6,369 nucleotides of DNA from an uncultured bacterium. GTDB lineage: Bacteria > Planctomycetota > Phycisphaerae > Phycisphaerales > SM1A02. Position 1 is the first letter of the stretch; each line of letters starts with the position of its first letter. The position numbers and the translations under genes are program-made. The notes beneath the pieces are model-generated. The model was not told where the DNA came from, searched no databases, and saw nothing but the letters and a program-made list of their open reading frames with translations. The DNA lies in contig CAJACJ010000114.1 of the NCBI GenBank assembly GCA_903938205.1, positions 1 through 6,369 of the forward strand. Direction: 5' to 3'. Of the stretch, positions 5,346 through 6,369 are shown piece after piece.

Positions 5346-5903
5346 ATGGCAATTCCAGACGACCAAATTATTGATGTGACTGAGAGCAAACTCAACCGCT
5401 CCGAGAATCTTTTTGTTGTGTCGGTGTTCAAGGGACTCGGCACCACCATGCGCCACGCGTTTGAAAACTTTGGCCGCAACGGTTCCACCAAGAAAAATGT
5501 TTGGGTGGTGCAATATCCAGAGCAGAAGCGCGACGATCGCCCTGTTGAGGAAGGCGGACAGTTCCGTCCCAATTTCCGCGGCGTGCATCGCTTGAATAAA
5601 GATGAAGATGGTCGCGTGCGTTGCGTTGCGTGTTTCATGTGCGCCACCGCGTGTCCCGCGAATTGCATTCACATTGTGGCGGACGAAAGTCCGTGGGATG
5701 ACCGCGAGAAATATCCAAAGCAATTTGATATTGACGAGTTGCGCTGCATTTACTGCGGCATGTGCGAGGAAGCGTGCCCAGTGGACGCCATTGAGCTCAC
5801 GCCGCATTATGAAATCACTGGTTTATCGCGCCAAGAGTTGATCTTTGACAAGTCAAAGTTGCTCCAGGTGTACGACCAAACCATTGGCGAAAAGCCAATG
5901 TGA
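5346..5903 (+). CDS. nuoI: NADH-quinone oxidoreductase subunit I (2x[4Fe-4S] protein)
   Basis: NuoI carries clusters N6a and N6b in the peripheral arm of complex I and passes electrons toward the quinone site. The 185-residue protein has an N-terminal amphipathic part with VFKGLGTTMRHAF (28-39), YPEQ and FRPNFRGVHRL (73-83), then two ferredoxin motifs: Cys93, 96, 99 and 103 in CVACFMCATACP, and Cys134, 137, 140 and 144 in CIYCGMCEEACP. The NFRG motif followed by these clusters separates NuoI from general 8-iron ferredoxins. All eight ligands are present. The ATG at 5346 has no clear Shine-Dalgarno (GAG about 12 nt upstream), and the 39-bp spacer leaves little room for a leader. The next ATG (residue 35) would cut conserved sequence. 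It is divergent from the atp operon. No other nuo gene is visible, and a convergent gene follows it, so it looks monocistronic. Confidence 0.88.
   Translation: MAIPDDQIIDVTESKLNRSENLFVVSVFKGLGTTMRHAFENFGRNGSTKKNVWVVQYPEQKRDDRPVEEGGQFRPNFRGVHRLNKDEDGRVRCVACFMCATACPANCIHIVADESPWDDREKYPKQFDIDELRCIYCGMCEEACPVDAIELTPHYEITGLSRQELIFDKSKLLQVYDQTIGEKPM
5367..5395 (-). promoter_or_regulatory. Sigma70-like promoter candidate for the atp operon
   Basis: On the minus strand TTGAGT (5395-5390) and AATAAT (5372-5367) are spaced by exactly 17 bp and match the consensus hexamers at 4 of 6 and 5 of 6. A start near 5360 would give a leader of about 54 nt to the AtpZ-like ATG. The site lies within the first codons of the divergent NuoI-like gene, as it must when the spacer is only 39 bp. 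Prediction only. Confidence 0.35.
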
Positions 5904-6028
5904 TTGCGCCGCGAATGCGCGGCTTTCAATAAATTTGCGCGCGTCAATACCACGCTGCTGTGATTGCATGGAAAGCCTTGAAATAATTTGCGCGCGTCAA
6001 CGCGGGGACACATTGCAGTTGTGATTGC
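5899..6028. repeat. Imperfect direct repeat with about 60-bp period in the convergent intergenic region
   Basis: TGTGATTGC occurs three times, at 5899-5907, 5959-5967 and 6020-6028 (spacings 60 and 61). A longer exact copy, AATTTGCGCGCGTCAA, occurs twice, at 5932-5947 and 5985-6000, with similar flanks (GGCTTTCAATA against AGCCTTGAAAT). The two sets are out of register by about 7 bp, so this is a decayed tandem duplication with small indels. The first copy includes the stop codon of the NuoI-like gene. Apart from this repeat and the hairpin, nothing else is seen in the 143-bp gap. Function unknown. Confidence 0.6.
5908..5926 (+). terminator. Candidate intrinsic terminator of the NuoI-like gene
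   Basis: GCCGCG and CGCGGC form a perfect, all-GC 6-bp stem with an AATG loop. It starts 4 nt after the stop codon and is followed by TTT and then CAATAAATTT. The stem is strong but the T-tract is short, so termination may be partial or factor-assisted. Confidence 0.5.
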
Positions 6029-6046
6029 GAAGGCCTGCGACGCGAT

Positions 6047-6369
6047 TTAGTTTTTTGGTTTCTTCAAAAACTTGTCAAGCAATCCGCCGACAACGTCTTG
6101 CTGCTTTGGCGGCGCGCCAGCGGGCGGCGGAGTTGTGGTGGTTGTGCCCGAGCCAGATTTGCCGCCAAGAATTCCCTCGGCGATGCCGCCAAGGCCCTTG
6201 AGTAAATCTTCGCCCTTGGGCAAATCCAAATTGGGCTCCACTTTCATTTGCAATTGATCGCCTTCAAGCGGACCAGAGAATGTGACTTTCACCTGAACAG
6301 CCTGACGCATTTGCGCAGTGGTGCTGCCCAAAATATTGTTGATGTTGCCAAATGATTTTCCAAGCAGCC
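6047..6369 (-). CDS. C-terminal fragment of an unidentified protein, weakly AsmA-like
   Basis: The frame is open from the window edge to a TAA at 6049-6047, giving 106 visible residues; the start lies outside. Visible order: LLGKSFGNINNILG, then a beta-type segment VQVKVTFSGPLEGDQLQMKV, a Gly/Leu-rich stretch (KGLGGIAEGILGG), a low-complexity linker of Ser, Gly, Thr and Pro, and a final DVVGGLLDKFLKKPKN. An amphipathic strand followed by Gly/Leu-rich and basic C-terminal turns resembles the ends of AsmA/TamB-like envelope proteins, but no diagnostic motif is present, so the family is a guess. A TTG at 6331 is in frame but need not be a start, because the frame continues upstream. It converges on the NuoI-like gene. 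Confidence 0.6.
   Translation of the reverse strand, partial: LLGKSFGNINNILGSTTAQMRQAVQVKVTFSGPLEGDQLQMKVEPNLDLPKGEDLLKGLGGIAEGILGGKSGSGTTTTTPPPAGAPPKQQDVVGGLLDKFLKKPKN

Noticed and set aside
5313..5807. Minus-strand open frame of 164 codons opposite the NuoI-like gene
   Set aside because: All eight cluster cysteines and the NFRG motif are in the plus-strand frame; the antisense frame has no family features and would collide with the atp start region.
5899..6028. CRISPR-like array
   Set aside because: The repeats are too short or too few, out of register with each other, and have no adjacent cas genes.

Overview
This window carries the front of an F1Fo ATP synthase (atp) operon on the minus strand, read from about 5306 down to 1, and a divergent plus-strand gene for a NuoI-type 2x[4Fe-4S] protein. 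At the right edge is the 3' end of an unrelated minus-strand gene. The sequence suggests a free-living Gram-negative bacterium of moderate GC. The gene order (small AtpZ-like protein, AtpI-like protein, a, c, b, delta, alpha), the unusually long c subunit with a secretory-type leader, and the style of the NuoI protein are reminiscent of Planctomycetota (perhaps a Phycisphaerae lineage). That assignment is an impression from the proteins, not a proof.

Layout, right to left along the minus strand: 6369-6047, C-terminal part of a protein with weak AsmA-like character; 6046-5904, a 143-bp convergent intergenic stretch with a GC-rich hairpin after the NuoI gene and an imperfect direct repeat of about 60 bp; 5903-5346 (plus strand), the NuoI-like gene; 5345-5307, a 39-bp divergent spacer; 5306-4923, AtpZ-like; 4930-4358, AtpI-like; 4264-3326, atpB (a); 3186-2863, atpE (c); 2756-2226, atpF (b); 2201-1584, atpH (delta); 1522-1, atpA (alpha), which runs off the window only a few codons from its expected end. 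atpG, atpD and atpC would be expected further left but are not visible.

The atp genes together make the membrane sector (a, b, c), the peripheral-stalk cap (delta) and the nucleotide-binding alpha subunit. The two small membrane proteins in front are the usual accessory or assembly factors. Key residues are intact: the a-subunit arginine (R220), the c-subunit carboxylate (E90, in a proton-type rather than sodium-type context), the alpha Walker A lysine (K178) and the alpha arginine of the ISVSR motif (R379). The NuoI-like protein belongs to respiratory complex I, so the divergent pair links proton-motive-force generation with its use. No other nuo gene is visible.

The most notable non-coding structure is around atpE: two inverted repeats in the long atpB-atpE gap, and a 13-bp hairpin with a GAAA tetraloop immediately after atpE. 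This layout would suit differential expression of the high-copy c subunit inside one operon. Otherwise the window is a conventional housekeeping region. I found no CRISPR array, insertion sequence, RNA gene or evident novel defence or mobile system.
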